Below the pieces are notes generated by a model. It was not told where the DNA came from. It did no database searches and was given only the letters and a program-made list of their open reading frames with translations. 64,000 bases of DNA from Antrodiella citrinella. Its lineage: Eukaryota > Basidiomycota > Agaricomycetes > Polyporales > Steccherinaceae. The translations under genes and the position numbers were made by a program. Positions 60,990 through 64,000 of this stretch are shown piece after piece (position 1 is the stretch's first letter; every line of letters begins with the position of its first letter). The stretch covers positions 1-64,000 of the forward strand of contig SGPM01000078.1 of the NCBI GenBank assembly GCA_004802725.1. Reading direction: 5' to 3'.

Positions 60990-63214
60990 TTAGCTCAACT
61001 CGTCCGCCGAGTGTTCGCTCCCCCCAGACTTCCCGCCCCCGCCAACACCGTTCACACTCGCCGCCAACCCACCGCCCGCATGGCTCCCTGTACTCGACCC
61101 CTCGCCTTCATCGAACTCGCTTCCAGGCCCCCCGCCGTCATCCTCCCTCGACCTCTTCCGCCGCATCGTCGGAGATCCGCCACTCCCTTCGCTTGGTGAC
61201 ACCGGTGGTGGAATAGCGTAGGACCGTGTACTTGATACGCTGTTGGACGCGGGGCGGTTGTGATGTGGTTGCGGTGGGTGTTGTTGCTGCTGATGCTGCT
61301 GTTGCTGGTGCGACGAGGGGAGTGTGGTGGGCGTGTTCGGGGATGACGGTTGTTGCGGGTTTCCCTGCTGCGACGAACCAGACAGGAAGTCCAGCCAATT
61401 GTTCACAGAGATCGTGTCGTTGCCCGGCTGAGAGGACGGACCTGTACGAAAAATAAGGTTTGCAACATGTGAGACGGGTGTGAACGGAAAGGAAAGACCG
61501 AGTACGGCCGTGAAGGCAAAAGAAGCATAGAAGATCGGACAAGAAGAGTGATGACATGACACGTGACGTACCGCCATCGTGTCTAGACTGCTGTTGCGCG
61601 TGCACAGGCCAGTCAAACGACGGGAAATTCTGCGACTGCGAATGGTGTCCCGTATGTTCCGCCGGATTCATCAGCTCCACAAACATGTTACTCGCCGACA
61701 CAGGTCCGCCGGGCGCCGACTGCCTCCCGTGCGATGAGAACAGGCTCTGCGGCTGCTGTTGGTGGTGTCCGACCTGCGTGTACGGTGTCGGTGAGTGCTG
61801 TGGGAACGTCACGCTGCGCAGCGTAGGAGGCACCTGGTGACGGGGAAAGTCAAACGGCGTCTGTGGACTTGTCATGAAAGAGGGCGAGTTTTGCTGTTGC
61901 GCGTGATGATGAGAACTCATCACGTTGCTGCCATGCTGTGGATAGAGCCCTGCCAGTGACGGATGGGTGTTGGCTTGAGGATGAGGCAGGGAAGACGACA
62001 CGGGGCCTCCCAAGTGTCCTGAGCCAGAGTAGCTAATGTCGACATCTAGTCGGTATGGGTACGATGAGCCAGTCGAGCTCGGGGTCAGGCCTGCTGGAGC
62101 AGAGTGCGCGCTTTGCAAGTGGTCCGGCGACTGCTCTATCGGTGCCAAGCGAGGCCGTTTGTTGTTGATGGGAATGGACCTCACGGCATTTGCGCCTGCG
62201 TTATGCCTCTCGCCTGATATGGCATGTCCGGTGGGTGAACCGTGGCTGCCTCCGCTGTGAGGCGATCCTCTTGCGTTGTGAACGGGGTAATCCATCTATC
62301 AATCCGGTATCAGCACCGGACGTGAGACGTGTGTGTACACACGGGTGGGGAGGACGGGAAGGAGCTGGATGTAGAGCATGCCTTACTCACCTCAAGGTTG
62401 AGGGACATGTCCGCCTGCACCCCTGGACGCTTCTGCATGTTGTTCACGACTTCCGACTTGGACTTACTCCTGCCGTTGGGCTTCGGCCGAGCACCTTCGT
62501 CTTCGTCACCATCGTCATCATCGTCTACGGCCTCCTCTGCCTTGTTGTTGGAAAAGTCCGCCGGTGTGCGAGTGTCTTTCTCGCCATCGAACTACAAGTA
62601 CAGTCAGCATTAGGTGAAAGACGGGTAGCAACGATCAGACACGTACCCGGACGTGACGTTGAACAATGTTGTGCACGTCTGTCGAGCAGTACTGGTAGAG
62701 CTTGACATGGTGTCCTGGTCGTTCCTCTGCACCGAGCACGCCGTTGACGACGACGACGAGCAAGGGAGTCCAAAAATAGAACGCGACGAGTGAGTAGGTT
62801 ATTCTGAGCGCGGGCGCTTGGATGAGTACGCACCAAAAATGATGACAGCGACGTCAACAGAGCAAAGAACACCGAGCTCGTACGCCTTTTTGAAGAGCCC
62901 GTTCTTTCTCTGGAGATGTTGATGAGGATGGCGGCGAGCGCGGGCAAAGGCGAAGGTCAGGACGATGCCAAGAGAATGGGTGTAAAAATAGAGACTGACC
63001 TTCAAAAAAGTGACAGAACGATTGCGTTCGTGCTATGAATGGCCAAGGTCGAGCGTAAGTTAAGCGAGCAGGCTATATCGAACACAGCAGAATGAAAAAG
63101 ACGGAGGAAGGGTAAACTTGGAACTGGCACTGGAGCACCGTCGGGGCAGTCTATTCTAAATTGCGTGGGTGTACGCACCGTGATGGGCTGAATCTCGATT
63201 TTGCGTCGACCCAT
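60990..63214 (-). CDS. RLM1: MEF2/Rlm1-type MADS-box transcription factor
   Basis: The MADS box is spread over four small exons: [12 protein letters not shown] (63214-63179), [11 protein letters not shown] (63032-63000), [20 protein letters not shown] and AVIIF (about 62914-62833), then [20 protein letters not shown] and IVQRHVR. This is the MEF2 (type II) box: the [16 protein letters not shown] core and the following alpha-helical MEF2-like extension are intact. The next exons carry [13 protein letters not shown] and an acidic Asp/Glu run. The remaining 370 residues are low-complexity Ser/Pro/Gln/His, with a Gln-rich stretch near 61262-61315 and a basic MRRKRSRED near 61160. Yeast Rlm1 works in the nucleus at the end of the cell-wall integrity MAPK route; use of that pathway here is an inference. 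Stop at 60990. It converges with the MAPKKK gene. Confidence 0.88.
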
Positions 63215-64000
63215 TGTGGATGTAGCGAGGTGTTGAGTGGGGGAAAGAAGAGGAGGAAGGGAACGGGATGGTGACAGTTAAGAGGCAAGAGGGAGAGGGA
63301 CCGGGGTCGAAACGAAGGTGAAGTGCTATCTCATACTGTTGCGGCGACTGGGACTGTTTGTTGGAACTGACTGGAACCGGAGCCCCTTGTTCGCGGACCA
63401 GGGGGGATTGCAGCCTTTGATCACGGCTTTCGGTGGGACCCTTGCACATCTCTCCAATCATTCACGTAAATTGCTTCCGTTTCTCCGCAGCAACATACCG
63501 TCGTATTCTTGTTTGTTTGTCGCATTCATACCGACCATCCTTCCACACCGTCTCTGCTGACCCCGCCCGTTCTCACCGTCTGTGTTCACCCGGTCCAATG
63601 CGAGATCGTCTTTTGTCTTGCTGCGCACTCCCCGGCAGTCGCAGTCGGGCTTCGGCTTTGCGGCACGTGTCACTCCATCCCGCGGCTTCACTTTGCCGGC
63701 ATGATCGGTGCCCGCCATCTACTCCCGCCGATCTCGGCACCCGCACCCACTCCTCCACATCTCTCTACCTCCTCGTACGCAACTCATACGTGCATTCCTC
63801 CAAAATACCGAACTGACCTCCCAGTTCGACTCCTCTTGTCTCGCACGAAAATCCTCTCATTTTTTCAGGTATTCCTCCTATTCTCGCAAGGTACATCCGG
63901 CCTTGCATCGCATAGTAAATCCTGAAACTCAACCTCCATCCTTGCTGCCAACTCCAAGCTCCAAGGCTAACGGGCGGAATACTCGCCCCCTCACAGGCAC
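63215..64000 (-). promoter_or_regulatory. Promoter and leader region of the MADS-box gene
   Basis: Upstream flank of the MADS-box ATG at 63214, on the minus strand. It contains long purine/pyrimidine-biased stretches (for example GGGAAAGAAGAGGAGGAAGG near 63241). No other gene is seen before the window ends. Confidence 0.4.

Noticed and set aside
61262..61315. CAG/CTG-type triplet array as an unstable repeat
   Set aside because: It is an interrupted Gln/His-coding stretch in the MADS protein, ordinary for fungal activation domains.

Overview
The window looks like nuclear DNA of a basidiomycete, most likely an Agaricomycete mushroom or wood-rot fungus. Nearly all genes are split by introns of about 45-65 nt with GT..AG ends, coding DNA is moderately GC-rich, and the recognisable proteins (Zn2Cys6 regulators with the CAECRRLK signature, an F-box relic, a MEF2-type MADS protein, an Ssk2-type MAPKKK) have the Agaricomycete style. 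Functional names come from reading the sequence only; no database search was run.

Region 1 (1-11520) looks like an accessory cassette. A disordered multi-exon gene of unknown function (gene A, +) converges with a compact BAH-PHD gene (gene B, -) 51 nt away. Gene B diverges from a 1,668-residue gene (gene C, +) that opens with a Ulp1/C48-like cysteine protease and continues into an unrecognised 1,400-residue part. The cassette is followed by about 315-nt tandem repeats whose last unit matches bases 1-165 in direct orientation. Single ambiguous bases are frequent here. Region 2 (11520-14700) is a transposon graveyard: a TGTCCGG-palindrome cluster, a frameshifted orphan gene, a clean MITE-like inverted-repeat element, and the tail of a CUE-type gene.

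Region 3 (14760-20417) holds two minus-strand membrane-protein genes: a Tag1/DUF3712-like vacuolar protein and an Axl2-like cadherin-fold budding protein. Region 4 (20700-24500) is mostly non-coding, with a truncated F-box gene. Region 5 (24505-34577) has two paralogous minus-strand Zn2Cys6 regulators separated by about 3 kb of nearly gene-free DNA. Region 6 (36196-46132, all minus strand) holds a divergent CK2-alpha-like kinase, an otubain, a protein with four zinc-knuckle-like repeats, and a glycolipid transfer protein.

Region 7 (47543-63214) holds a small secreted/membrane protein, a 1,282-residue coiled-coil protein with unusual hydrophobic blocks, an Ssk2/Wis4-type MAPKKK of the osmotic-stress (HOG) pathway, and an Rlm1/MEF2-type MADS-box factor. 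The last two are stress-signalling components that converge on a 2.4-kb spacer. I saw no tRNA, rRNA, CRISPR array, reverse transcriptase, integrase or Helitron Rep motif.
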